Positions 26,653 through 35,310 of a stretch of 64,000 bases of DNA are shown here, in pieces. Below the pieces are notes generated by a model. That model saw only the letters and a list, made by a program, of their open reading frames with translations, was not told where the DNA came from and did no database searches. The translations under genes were made by a program, and so were the position numbers. The stretch covers positions 279,040 to 343,039 of the forward strand of contig DIBY01000001.1 of assembly GCA_002415135.1 (NCBI GenBank), in the 5' to 3' direction. The stretch is from Flavobacteriales bacterium UBA5040 (GTDB lineage: Bacteria > Bacteroidota > Bacteroidia > Flavobacteriales > Weeksellaceae). How positions within the stretch are numbered: the stretch's first letter is position 1; each line of letters opens with the position of its first letter.

Positions 26653-27063
26653 ATGATGATACAATTTTTTTTTGAAAATATCGACCCTATCGAAATCGAC
26701 ACCTCCACCAATGAGTGGCTGCAAAAATTAATCGTACATGAAGGTAAAAAAGTGGGTAAAATCAACTACATTTTTTTATCCGACGATGGATTATTAAAAG
26801 TAAATCGCGACTTCCTTCAACACGACTATTATACGGACGTCATCACCTTTGACTATGTGAAGGGTAAAACCATTTCGGCAGATATTTTTGTATCTTTGCC
26901 CCGCATTTCTGAAAACGCACTATCGCACTCAAAAGATTTTAAATCAGAACTACACAGAGTTTTGGCCCACGGACTTCTTCATCTTTGTGGATATAAAGAT
27001 AAAACGGATGAAGAAATTACAGAAATGCGGAATAAAGAAGATTTCTATCTAAATATTTTTTAG
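26653..27063 (+). CDS. ybeY: Endoribonuclease YbeY (rRNA maturation)
   Basis: This 136-residue UPF0054 metalloprotein is needed for 16S rRNA 3' maturation and ribosome quality control. The metal motif reads HGLLHLCGYKD: H106 and H110 are in place, but the third ligand position, normally His, is Asp116. I recall the same pattern in Flavobacteriia homologues, so it is probably functional. Two ATGs (26653, 26656) are possible starts. It begins 1 nt after the patatin gene. A family A repeat and a parS site follow it. Confidence 0.92.
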   Translation: MMIQFFFENIDPIEIDTSTNEWLQKLIVHEGKKVGKINYIFLSDDGLLKVNRDFLQHDYYTDVITFDYVKGKTISADIFVSLPRISENALSHSKDFKSELHRVLAHGLLHLCGYKDKTDEEITEMRNKEDFYLNIF

Positions 27064-27071
27064 AAGCTTAA

Positions 27072-27138
27072 TCCCGCTGTCCGCTATATCTATTGTTTCG
27101 CTTCGCTACACAATAGGATGCCGCTTCCATCGGGGCTA
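27072..27138 (-). repeat. Interspersed hairpin repeat, family A, copy 2
   Basis: This is the inverted counterpart of 16504-16573, with the same TAGCCCCGAT and CGGCATCCT edge and the AGCGGGA edge. Its core stem is different (CTATTGT at 27090-27096 with ACAATAG at 27110-27116, and a CGCTTCG loop). It begins 9 nt after ybeY and ends 31 nt before parS1. Confidence 0.7.
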
Positions 27139-27170
27139 AAATTGCAGAAATCTTTACACTATTTTATTAA

Positions 27171-27186
27171 TGTTTCACGTGAAACA
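27171..27186. promoter_or_regulatory. parS: parS centromere site (ParB binding), copy 1
   Basis: TGTTTCACGTGAAACA is an exact match to the bacterial parS consensus TGTTNCACGTGAAACA. The flanking AA and TT extend it to a perfect 20-bp palindrome (27169-27188). ParB-CTP loads here, spreads and recruits SMC and ParA for origin segregation. It lies 15 nt upstream of the mnmG start codon, so ParB binding could also affect mnmG transcription. Confidence 0.93.
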
Positions 27187-27201
27187 TTCTAACAGAACAA
27201 A

Positions 27202-29061
27202 ATGATAAACGAAATATACGATGTTATTGTAGTAGGTGCTGGACATGCTGGATCAGAAGCAGCTGCTGCTGCCGCTAACTTAGGTTCCAAAACCTTGTTG
27301 ATTACAATGAACATGCAAACCATCGGACAAATGTCTTGTAACCCGGCCATGGGTGGAATTGCGAAAGGACAGATTGTTCGGGAAATAGATGCGATGGGCG
27401 GTTATTCTGGAATTATTGCAGATAAATCTGCGATACAATTCAAGATGCTTAATCTTTCTAAAGGTCCTGCAATGTGGTCTCCAAGAACACAAAATGACAG
27501 AATGTTATTTGCCGAAGAATGGAGAATTGCTTTAGAACAAACTCCAAACCTGGACTTCTTTCAGGACATGGTGAAAAGTTTAATTATCGAAAATCATAAA
27601 GTTGTCGGAGTTATTACGTCCTTAGGATTAGAAATTAGAGGAAGATCGGTTGTCTTAACCAATGGAACTTTTCTTAATGGATTAATTCACGTTGGAGATA
27701 AACAACTCGGGGGTGGAAGAATGGGCGAACCCCGCGCTTTTGGAATCACAGAACAACTGGTTAGTTTAGGTTTCGAATCAGGTCGAATGAAAACCGGAAC
27801 TCCTCCCAGAGTAGATGGCAGATCACTCGACTATTCTAAAATGGAAGAACAAAAAGGAGATGAAAATCCTAAGAAATTCTCCTATTTAGAAAGTCCAAAA
27901 TTAACAAAACAAGTGAGTTGTCATATCGTTTACACCAACGAAACGGTACATGACATATTAAGAGAAGGTTTTGCCAGAAGTCCAATGTTTAACGGCACTA
28001 TTCAAAGTATCGGTCCACGATATTGTCCAAGTATTGAAGATAAAATAAATCGTTTTGCTGAACGCGAACGTCACCAATTATTTGTAGAACCGGAAGGCTG
28101 GCGAACGGTTGAAATCTACGTTAATGGCTTTAGTTCTTCACTTCCAGAAGATATTCAATTAAAAGCAATGCGTCATATTCCAGGCTTTGCAAATGCGAAA
28201 GTATTCCGTCCTGGTTATGCTATTGAATATGACTACTTCCCTCCTACTCAATTACACCATACTTTAGAAACAAAGTTAATTGAAAATCTTTATTTCGCTG
28301 GACAAATTAATGGAACAACAGGCTATGAAGAAGCCGCTGGACAAGGTTTAATTGCAGGAATCAATGCTCACAATAAAGTTCATGAAAAAGATCCGTTCAC
28401 TCTCAATAGAGATGAAGCTTATATCGGGGTTCTCATCGATGATTTAATAACAAAAGGAACCGATGAGCCTTATCGTATGTTCACTTCCAGAGCTGAATAC
28501 AGATTATTATTACGTCAAGATAATGCGGATATTCGTCTAACAGAAAAGTCTTACAATTTAGGTTTGGCAAATGAAGAAAGACTAATAAAAGTACAGGACA
28601 AAATTACTAAAAGTAATCAGTTAGAGAGTTTCTTGAAAGATACTTCCTTAAAACCAGGAATTATTAATCCAGTGTTAGAAAGTATTAATTCAGCTAAAGT
28701 TGATCAGGCCTATCGTTCGGCTCAAATTTTAACGAGACCAAACATGACCTTGGCGAAATTAGAAGAAATCGATTTCATTAAAGAAGCTACGCAGCACTAC
28801 TCGACTGAAGTAAAAGAACAAGCAGAGATCAATATCAAATACAAAGGATATATTGAAAAAGAAAGAGATAATGTTGCTAAATTAACGCGCTTGGAAACAA
28901 TTAAAATTCCTGATGAGTTTGATTACAGTAATCTAAAATCGCTCTCTGCAGAAGCCAAACAAAAATTTAATAAAGTAAGGCCAAAAACGATTGCACAAGC
29001 GGCAAGAATTAGTGGAGTTTCACCAGCAGACATTAATATACTTTTAATCTATTTAAAATAA
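27202..29061 (+). CDS. mnmG: tRNA uridine-5-carboxymethylaminomethyl modification enzyme MnmG (GidA)
   Basis: This 619-residue FAD protein works with MnmE to install the cmnm5 group on the wobble uridine of several tRNAs. The FAD motif is VIVVGAGHAGSEAA. The family blocks MSCNPAMGGIAKGQIVREID, GTFLNGLIHVGD and MKTGTPPRVDGRS (with active-site Cys/redox region nearby), AGQINGTTGYEEAAGQG and RMFTSRAEYRLLLRQDNAD are all present. Length is typical. It is bracketed by two parS sites, a location common for gidA near replication origins. The second parS overlaps its stop codon. Confidence 0.96.
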   Translation: MINEIYDVIVVGAGHAGSEAAAAAANLGSKTLLITMNMQTIGQMSCNPAMGGIAKGQIVREIDAMGGYSGIIADKSAIQFKMLNLSKGPAMWSPRTQNDRMLFAEEWRIALEQTPNLDFFQDMVKSLIIENHKVVGVITSLGLEIRGRSVVLTNGTFLNGLIHVGDKQLGGGRMGEPRAFGITEQLVSLGFESGRMKTGTPPRVDGRSLDYSKMEEQKGDENPKKFSYLESPKLTKQVSCHIVYTNETVHDILREGFARSPMFNGTIQSIGPRYCPSIEDKINRFAERERHQLFVEPEGWRTVEIYVNGFSSSLPEDIQLKAMRHIPGFANAKVFRPGYAIEYDYFPPTQLHHTLETKLIENLYFAGQINGTTGYEEAAGQGLIAGINAHNKVHEKDPFTLNRDEAYIGVLIDDLITKGTDEPYRMFTSRAEYRLLLRQDNADIRLTEKSYNLGLANEERLIKVQDKITKSNQLESFLKDTSLKPGIINPVLESINSAKVDQAYRSAQILTRPNMTLAKLEEIDFIKEATQHYSTEVKEQAEINIKYKGYIEKERDNVAKLTRLETIKIPDEFDYSNLKSLSAEAKQKFNKVRPKTIAQAARISGVSPADINILLIYLK

Positions 29062-29077
29062 TGTTCCACGTGAAACA
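29062..29077. promoter_or_regulatory. parS: parS centromere site (ParB binding), copy 2
   Basis: TGTTCCACGTGAAACA is an exact match to TGTTNCACGTGAAACA and differs from copy 1 at one position of the left half-site. It begins within 3 nt of the mnmG stop codon, 1.9 kb from copy 1. Two consensus sites this close cannot be expected by chance in an AT-rich 64-kb window. Confidence 0.93.
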
Positions 29078-29088
29078 TTACAAGAATA

Positions 29089-29922
29089 ATGTTGTATCCG
29101 TCTATGAAAATTAAAGATCATTTCCTTACTCAAGAAGAGTTTGAATTAAAGGAAACTTCAACTCGCGGAGTTTATAAAACTTATCCTGTTCCTGAAAATA
29201 TTTCGTCGTATTACGATAGTAAAGATTATATTTCTCATCATCAAGATTCCGGTTCCTTGAAAGAAAAATTGTATAAATTTTTACAAAATTTTAATCTTAA
29301 GTACAAACGCAATATCCTATTTGACTTTGTCGGTAGAGATAAAAGAGTTTTAGATTACGGATGTGGTGCTGGCGAATTTGTAAAATATATTGAAAGTGAT
29401 TTTGAAACTTTCGGTTTTGAACCTAATGAAGTTGCCAACAGCGCTGCAATTAAAAAAGTTGATAAAACTAAAATTATCAATAGTCTTGATTTTATTAAGG
29501 ATGAAACTTTAGATGCAATAACGCTTTGGCATGTTTTCGAACATGTCGAAAATCAGGATGAAATTTTAAATATTTTTTATAATAAGCTAAAAGAAAAAGG
29601 AACTTTAATTATTGCAGTACCAAATCCAACTTCTTACGATGCTTTAAAATATAAAGAGTTTTGGGCAGCTTATGATGTTCCCAGACATATCTTTCATTTC
29701 TCAAAATCGGGCATGGAAAATTTAATGAATAACGATTCCTGGAAAATCAAAAAAATTAAACCACTCCTACTCGATTCGTTTTATGTCTCAATGTTAAGCG
29801 AAAAATACCAAAAATCACCACTTTCGTGGCTAAAAGGATTGATCTACGGACTCATTTCTAACATAAAAGCATCAAAAACAGGCGAATTTTCTAGTTTGAT
29901 ATACATTATCGAAAAAAAGTAG
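29089..29922 (+). CDS. Class I SAM-dependent methyltransferase
   Basis: This 277-residue protein has a SAM-binding domain of the Methyltransf_23/UbiG-like type: motif I VLDYGCGAGEFVKYIE (about residues 85-100), acidic residue in FGFEPNE, and ITLWHVFEHVENQDEIL. The N-terminal 75 residues have no zinc-type Cys. The C-terminus contains ANPTSYDALKYKEFWAAYDVPRHIFHFS-like features (AYDVPRHIFHF), as in many O-antigen or lipid methyltransferases. The substrate is unknown. An ATG at 29104 (MKIKDHFLT) is a plausible later start. It directly follows parS2. Confidence 0.85.
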   Translation: MLYPSMKIKDHFLTQEEFELKETSTRGVYKTYPVPENISSYYDSKDYISHHQDSGSLKEKLYKFLQNFNLKYKRNILFDFVGRDKRVLDYGCGAGEFVKYIESDFETFGFEPNEVANSAAIKKVDKTKIINSLDFIKDETLDAITLWHVFEHVENQDEILNIFYNKLKEKGTLIIAVPNPTSYDALKYKEFWAAYDVPRHIFHFSKSGMENLMNNDSWKIKKIKPLLLDSFYVSMLSEKYQKSPLSWLKGLIYGLISNIKASKTGEFSSLIYIIEKK

Positions 29923-30357
29923 AAGATCGATTTTTGCCTAGTTTCTGATATCCAATTTTGAGCGAATTTCACTAAAAACTATACATTATTGAAAAATTAA
30001 CTTTTTTGACAAGAAAATTTTAATATTGACTTTAATGTTCAATTTGAAATTTTAGATTTGAAATTTTGATTTTAGATCATACAAAAATAAATAGATGTAA
30101 ACAGAATACTAAGATTTTAAAAATTTACTATCGCTCACTTTTATTCTATTTAAAATAACTTGAATTTAATACAGAAGATAAAAATATTTTAATTATGTCT
30201 AAAATCAAATAAATATCGAAGCTTAAAATTAACAAGTAGCACAAAAAAGAAAAATCTTTAAAACTCTATTTTATCACAAAATTTTAAATACAAAAAAAAG
30301 TTTCCATTTTACAGGAAACTTTTAATTTTATATAGAAACTAAAGTTTTAGTTCAAAA
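29923..30357. other. Very AT-rich intergenic stretch between convergent genes
   Basis: This 435-bp gap has no plausible ORF. It is strongly AT-rich and contains a short tandem repeat (ATTTGAAATTTT at 30042-30053 and 30056-30067, period 14) and the pgk terminator at its right end. It is unusually long for convergent genes and lies 0.85 kb from parS2. No DnaA box-like sequence was found. Confidence 0.5.
30296..30323. terminator. Rho-independent terminator of pgk
   Basis: The 10-bp stem AAAAGTTTCC/GGAAACTTTT with an 8-base loop has an A-run on its left, which is a T-run on the minus strand, 35 nt after the pgk stop codon. Confidence 0.75.
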
Positions 30358-31548
30358 TTAACTGTTGATTGCTTTTATCCCAGGAAGTTCCATACCTTCT
30401 AAACTTTCCAACATTGCTCCTCCACCTGTAGAAACATAACTTACCTTCTCATCATATCCGAACTGCTTTACAAAAGCAACACTATCTCCACCACCAACAA
30501 GGGAGAAAGCTCCTAAGCTGGTCGCTTTTGCAATACTGTCTCCTAAAGCAACCGTTCCTGCTGCAAAATTAGACATTTCAAAAACACCAATCGGACCGTT
30601 CCATAAAATAGTTCTGGAATTCATGATCACATCATGAAATATTTTTCTGGATCGAACGCCAGCATCTAATCCCATCCAGCCGTCTGGAATCTCATAAATA
30701 TCAACTTCCTTTATTTCAGCTTCATTATTAAAGTCATCGGCAATTAAAGAATCAACTGGTAAATAAACCGCGACATTTTGCGCCTTCGCTTTCTCCAAAA
30801 TTTCTAAAGCTAACGATTGCTTATCAACCTCTACCAATGAATTACCAATATCACCGCCTAAAGCTCTTACAAAGGTAAAAGCCATTCCACCACCAATAAT
30901 TAAATTATCAATTGCCGGTAATATATTTTCTATGATCGTAATTTTACTTGAAACCTTCGAACCTCCTAGAATTGCAGTAATTGGTTTTTCACCACTTTTC
31001 AATACTTTATCAATCGCTTCCAACTCTTTCGCCATTAGTAAACCGAAGAACTTAGTTGAAGGAAAATATTGTGCGATAACTGCCGTAGATGCATGGGCTC
31101 TGTGCGCAGTTCCGAAAGCATCGTTTACATAGGCATCTCCGAGGTCAGCTAATTGTTTTGCAAACGCTTCATCACCATTCTCTTCTTCATCATGAAAACG
31201 TAAATTTTCTAATAATAGAATTTCACCAGGCTGTAGTTCAGAACTCATTGTTTTTGCTTCTTCACCGATACAGTCGTCAGAAAATTTAACTGATTTTCCT
31301 AACACTTTCTCAATCTCAGGAAGGATATTTTTTAAAGAAAACTCTTCTGAGACTTTTCCTTTCGGACGACCTAAGTGCGTCATTAAGATCACCGATCCTC
31401 CATCATTCAAAATCTTTTCAATGGTAGGTTTTACCGCCTGAATTCTCGTGTTATCAGTAACTTTCAAATCTGCATCTTGCGGTACGTTGAAATCTACTCT
31501 TACCAAAGCCTTTTTGTCTTTGAAGTCAAAATCGTTAATTGTTTTCAT
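30358..31548 (-). CDS. pgk: Phosphoglycerate kinase
   Basis: This 396-residue glycolytic enzyme transfers phosphate between 1,3-bisphosphoglycerate and ADP. Signatures include VRVDFNVPQD at the N-terminus, TRIQAVKPTIE, LMTHLGRPKG, LLENLRFHDEE, the hinge and nucleotide region ILGGSKVSSKI, WNGPIGVFEM, and the final nucleotide loop LVGGGDSVAFVKQFG with YVSTGGGAMLESLEG. Length is standard. It is a single gene with its own promoter and terminator. Confidence 0.96.
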   Translation of the reverse strand: MKTINDFDFKDKKALVRVDFNVPQDADLKVTDNTRIQAVKPTIEKILNDGGSVILMTHLGRPKGKVSEEFSLKNILPEIEKVLGKSVKFSDDCIGEEAKTMSSELQPGEILLLENLRFHDEEENGDEAFAKQLADLGDAYVNDAFGTAHRAHASTAVIAQYFPSTKFFGLLMAKELEAIDKVLKSGEKPITAILGGSKVSSKITIIENILPAIDNLIIGGGMAFTFVRALGGDIGNSLVEVDKQSLALEILEKAKAQNVAVYLPVDSLIADDFNNEAEIKEVDIYEIPDGWMGLDAGVRSRKIFHDVIMNSRTILWNGPIGVFEMSNFAAGTVALGDSIAKATSLGAFSLVGGGDSVAFVKQFGYDEKVSYVSTGGGAMLESLEGMELPGIKAINS

Positions 31549-31572
31549 AAAAATTCTCCGTTTTAAGTTTCA

Positions 31573-31601
31573 CAAATTTACTACTTATTCCCTCGATTCA
31601 A
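31573..31601 (-). promoter_or_regulatory. pgk promoter
   Basis: On the minus strand a TTG (-33) at 31599-31601 is separated by 18 bp from TAAATTTG (-7) at 31573-31580, fitting the Bacteroidota consensus TTG-N17-23-TAnnTTTG. The ATG is 24 nt downstream. Confidence 0.7.
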
Positions 31602-32118
31602 AATTAAATTCGATTTAAAAATCCACAATCCACAAATACTCATCTTATGTACAATTCCTTTTCTTTATATAAAATGAATATGAATGATGTTGTTGTAGTG
31701 TGGGAGTTTGGGGAGAAAAATAAAAGAAATACTTCACCGCATTTTCTTCTGCTGTTAACCATACTTTATCCATATTTTAATAAGCTGATTATCATTAGAA
31801 TATACTTGTTGTTAACAAATGTTAATAACGTAAAAATTACGTTAATATTTATAAGGTAAATCTTAACAACTTAGTAATTGAACCTCTAAAATTTTATGAA
31901 AGATTATTTACTTTTATTCAAAATTAAAGTCCATTATGCAATTTAATTTGAATTTGAAACACAATGTTCGACAAACTTATTAACACCCATTCTGTAGGTT
32001 TTCCACAAGTTATTTATAAAGATGATTAGGTTTATTGAGATCATCTATAATCTAAGCAGATAAATGGGTGATTACGAAGATTTAACTTCTAACAGAATGC
32101 TTTTTATTTTAATAATGT

Positions 32119-32126
32119 TAAATTTG
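32119..32126 (+). promoter_or_regulatory. Promoter -7 box of the rpiB operon
   Basis: TAAATTTG fits TAnnTTTG, 32 nt before the rpiB ATG. No TTG was found at the -33 spacing. Confidence 0.45.
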
Positions 32127-32158
32127 TCTGAATTGAAAATTGAGTTTAAAGATCAATC

Positions 32159-32590
32159 ATGAAAAAAATAGCAATAGCATGCGATCATGCAGGTTTCGAA
32201 TACAAAGAAATCATAAAAAAACATTTGGAAGGTAAATTTGAAGTAGAAGATTTTGGCACTTTTTCCCCAGACTCTGTCGATTATCCCGATTTTGTACATC
32301 CAGCTGCTGATTCTATTGAACAGGGAAGAAACGAATTAGGAATTCTTATTTGTGGAAGTGGTGAAGGTGTTGCGATTACTGCCAATAAACATCAAAAAGT
32401 ACGATGCGCCTTATGTTGGATGCCCGAACTTGCGAGTCTTGCCCGTCAACATAATGATGCGAATATGATTGCCCTTCCAGCGCGTTTTATTGCCAGCCAA
32501 TTGGCTACTGATATCGTTGATACGTTTCTCAATACTCCATTCGAAGGTGGAAGACATCAGAACAGAGTTGAAAAGATTTCGACTTGTTAA
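32159..32590 (+). CDS. rpiB: Ribose-5-phosphate isomerase B
   Basis: This 143-residue RpiB/LacAB isomerase interconverts ribose 5-phosphate and ribulose 5-phosphate in the pentose phosphate pathway. Seen are IAIACDHAGFEYK at the N-terminus, DYPDFVHPAA, and the active-site loop ICGSGEGVAITANKH with catalytic C65. It is the first gene of a long plus-strand run. rnr begins 33 nt downstream. Confidence 0.95.
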   Translation: MKKIAIACDHAGFEYKEIIKKHLEGKFEVEDFGTFSPDSVDYPDFVHPAADSIEQGRNELGILICGSGEGVAITANKHQKVRCALCWMPELASLARQHNDANMIALPARFIASQLATDIVDTFLNTPFEGGRHQNRVEKISTC

Positions 32591-32623
32591 ACCCTTCTTC
32601 TATATAAACACAACCCATACTTT

Positions 32624-34771
32624 ATGGCAAAAGGAAAATATTTCTCAGATAAAAATAATCATAAATTACAGGAAATCGGACGATTGATTCTCCGTTTTAT
32701 GAATAATAATTCTTCGAAAATCTATAATTATAAGCAGCTCGCAGACGGTATCGACTACAAAAATCCGAGACAGCGCGAATTGGTTATTCAGTCACTTCAT
32801 AAACTACTCTCTGATCAAAGAATTAAGGAAGTTGAAAAAGGAAAATACATCATTAATCTTAAGATAGAAGGAACTTTAACCGGTACCATCGATTTTAATC
32901 AAACCGGAAACGCTTATGTGAAGGTTGAAAATTTAGAAGATGACGTTTTCATTCATTCTAAAAATGTAAAAGACGCATTACAAGGCGATACGGTTCTAAT
33001 TGTTACCTATAAATTTAAAGGTAAAAAAATGGAAGGTTCTGTTTTAGAAGTGATGACACGGAAACGTGATCAATTCGTGGGAACGTTCCAGTTCATTAAA
33101 CATAAAGATTTTGGATTTGTTGTGGGTGATAAAAAGCACATCAATACCGATATTTTTATTCCTCAAGGAAAAATTGGCGGTGCACAAGACGGCGATAAAG
33201 TAGTTGTAAAAATGATCGACTGGAAAGCTGGAGAGAAAAATCCTGAAGGTGAAATTATCACTGTTCTTGGGGCTCCTGGTGATCACGAAACTGAGATTCA
33301 TTCTATTTTAGCAGAATATGGCTTGCCTTATGATTTTCCGGAAGAAGTCGAAAAAGAAGCTCAGGAAATCGATAGAAGAATTCATGACGATGAAGTTGCA
33401 AAACGCCGTGATATGCGTGGAGTTTGTACGTTCACCATTGACCCGAAAGATGCAAAAGATTTCGATGATGCGCTTTCTATTCAAAAATTAGACAACGGAA
33501 ACTGGGAAATTGGGGTTCACATTGCCGATGTTTCTCATTATGTTGTGCCCGGAACAATCCTCGATGCAGAAGCCTACAAACGTGCTACATCGGTCTATTT
33601 AGTAGATCGCGTGGTGCCGATGTTACCAGAAGTTTTAAGTAATGACGTTTGTTCTCTTCGTCCGAATGAAGAAAAATATACGTTCTCTGCCGTATTTGAA
33701 TTGAATGACAAAGCAGAAATCCAAAGCGAATGGTTTGGTAGAACGATAATTTATTCTGACCGAAAGTTCGCTTATGAAGAAGCACAGGAAAGAATTGAAA
33801 CACAGGAAGGTGATTTAGTTGAAGAAATTTTAACCTTAGACCGATTAGCTAAAATCATGAGAAAAGCTCGTATTGAAAACGGTGCGATTACTTTTGATAG
33901 AAGCGAAGTTCGATTTAATTTAGATGAAAACAGTCAGCCGATCGGTGTTTATTTTAAAGTGAGTAAAGATTCAAATCATTTGATTGAAGAATTTATGTTG
34001 CTCGCTAACCGAAAAGTTTCGGAATATATTTCTTTGAGTAAGAAAGGAGTTCCGACCAATAATACCTTTATTTATAGAATTCACGACGATCCAGATCCAG
34101 CTAAGCTAGAAGCATTGCGTGATTTTGTGGCAACATTTGGATATACTATGAATTTGGCAAACACCAAAAAAGTAGCAGAATCTCTCAATAAATTATTAGC
34201 AGATGTTAAAGGAAAAGGCGAAGAAAATATGATCGAAACCTTGGCGATGCGTTCGATGAGTAAAGCGATTTATTCTACTGATCCAATCGGGCATTATGGT
34301 TTAGGCTTCGAGTATTATTCGCACTTCACCTCTCCTATCCGCCGTTATCCGGATTTAATTGCGCATCGTTTGTTGCAACATTATTTAGATGGAGGCAAAT
34401 CACCTCAAAAACAAGAATTAGAGACCAAGTGCAAACATTGCAGTTCCATGGAAAAATTGGCTTCTGATGCGGAAAGAGATTCCATTAAGTTCATGCAGGT
34501 TAAGTTTATGGAAAAACATGTTGGTGAAGATTTTACCGGTGTTATTTCTGGCGTTGCCGATTTTGGATTCTGGGTTCAGATTCCAGAAAATGGCGCCGAA
34601 GGTTTGATTAAATTGAGAGATTTAATGGATGATTCTTATTCTTACGATGCTAGAAGCCATGCGGTATTTGGCAGTAAGACTGGAAATAAATATCAACTAG
34701 GTGATGAAGTGACCATTAGAGTAATGAAAGCGAATTTAATTCAAAAGCAACTGGATTTTAAGATTGTCTAA
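32624..34771 (+). CDS. rnr: Ribonuclease R
   Basis: This 715-residue processive 3'-5' exoribonuclease degrades structured RNA. Order of domains: N-terminal winged helix (about 10-75), two cold-shock/OB domains (about 80-230), the RNB catalytic domain with FTIDPKDAKDFDDALS (metal-binding aspartates), VHIADVSHYV and HFTSPIRRYPDLIAHRLLQ, and a C-terminal S1 domain (TGVISGVADFGFWVQI). The basic tail seen in E. coli RNase R is missing, as in many Bacteroidota. The next gene begins at the base after its stop codon. Confidence 0.95.
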   Translation: MAKGKYFSDKNNHKLQEIGRLILRFMNNNSSKIYNYKQLADGIDYKNPRQRELVIQSLHKLLSDQRIKEVEKGKYIINLKIEGTLTGTIDFNQTGNAYVKVENLEDDVFIHSKNVKDALQGDTVLIVTYKFKGKKMEGSVLEVMTRKRDQFVGTFQFIKHKDFGFVVGDKKHINTDIFIPQGKIGGAQDGDKVVVKMIDWKAGEKNPEGEIITVLGAPGDHETEIHSILAEYGLPYDFPEEVEKEAQEIDRRIHDDEVAKRRDMRGVCTFTIDPKDAKDFDDALSIQKLDNGNWEIGVHIADVSHYVVPGTILDAEAYKRATSVYLVDRVVPMLPEVLSNDVCSLRPNEEKYTFSAVFELNDKAEIQSEWFGRTIIYSDRKFAYEEAQERIETQEGDLVEEILTLDRLAKIMRKARIENGAITFDRSEVRFNLDENSQPIGVYFKVSKDSNHLIEEFMLLANRKVSEYISLSKKGVPTNNTFIYRIHDDPDPAKLEALRDFVATFGYTMNLANTKKVAESLNKLLADVKGKGEENMIETLAMRSMSKAIYSTDPIGHYGLGFEYYSHFTSPIRRYPDLIAHRLLQHYLDGGKSPQKQELETKCKHCSSMEKLASDAERDSIKFMQVKFMEKHVGEDFTGVISGVADFGFWVQIPENGAEGLIKLRDLMDDSYSYDARSHAVFGSKTGNKYQLGDEVTIRVMKANLIQKQLDFKIV

Positions 34772-35305
34772 ATGACCGAAAATTATCGGAATTTTTTACA
34801 AGATTTATTAAAAGTATTCGGATTAATTCTGAATGCTTTTATTTTTTTTAGGATTGTCACTTATACTTTTATCGAAGCCTGGTGGCTGTTCATTAGTCTT
34901 ATTTTTGTAATGTTGGTAGGTTATATCGTGTACCGTCAATGGAAATTTAGTGTCAATCAATATCAGTATTATTCGATTTATTTACCTTTTATTTTTAATT
35001 TGTTTTTTCTCGCTAATTATTTATTTTCCAGCAATAACAGAAAGGAAACCTATGATTATCAATATGGGATAACAGATGTTCAGGGAGATCGTGGCCCACG
35101 TTCTTCTAAGAAAGGAAGATCTACAACAATTCATTTAAAAGATGGAAAATATGAAGCGTATTATTTTCCCCGAATGTTTTTTAACTATGAGATGATGAAA
35201 GACAAAAAAACAATCACATATTACTTAGAAGATGGTCTGTTTGGTTTTATGGTTATGAAAGATTACGTATTTTCGCAAAGCAATAATAACGAAATACTAC
35301 ATTAG
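34772..35305 (+). CDS. Hypothetical membrane protein
   Basis: I do not recognise a family for this 177-residue protein. Three hydrophobic helices (about residues 13-33, 36-54 and 66-84) are followed by a hydrophilic C-terminal half of about 90 residues with SSKKGRSTTIHLKDGKYEAYYFPRMF and no Cys or clear motif. The tail is most likely a small cytosolic or periplasmic domain anchored by the helices. It directly abuts rnr upstream and lysE 5 nt downstream, so it is co-transcribed. Confidence 0.75.
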   Translation: MTENYRNFLQDLLKVFGLILNAFIFFRIVTYTFIEAWWLFISLIFVMLVGYIVYRQWKFSVNQYQYYSIYLPFIFNLFFLANYLFSSNNRKETYDYQYGITDVQGDRGPRSSKKGRSTTIHLKDGKYEAYYFPRMFFNYEMMKDKKTITYYLEDGLFGFMVMKDYVFSQSNNNEILH

Positions 35306-35310
35306 TAATT

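Larger units (their letters stand above)
31549..32158. other. 610-bp AT-rich divergent intergenic region, candidate origin-like region
   Basis: The gap between pgk and rpiB has no convincing gene. The 70-codon frame at 31647-31859 has low-complexity composition and no family. It holds the pgk and rpiB promoters, a TTGTTAACAA palindrome (31809-31818), a TAACGTAA/TTACGTTA inverted repeat (31826-31844), and two one-mismatch DnaA boxes: TTATCCATA at 31766 and TTTTCCACA at 31999. Two weak boxes do not establish oriC. Its position 2.5 kb from parS2 is the main reason to consider it. Confidence 0.3.

Noticed and set aside
26891..26898. TATCTTTG box inside ybeY that could be an internal promoter for mnmG
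   Set aside because: It fits the -7 consensus but has no -33 TTG at correct spacing and is 300 bp upstream of mnmG; coding context explains it.
29923..30357. oriC in the AT-rich gap
   Set aside because: No DnaA box-like sequences could be found, so AT content alone is not enough.
31647..31859. 70-codon ORF in the pgk-rpiB gap
   Set aside because: Low-complexity hydrophobic composition, no recognisable motif, and it occupies a region rich in promoter-like and palindromic sequence.
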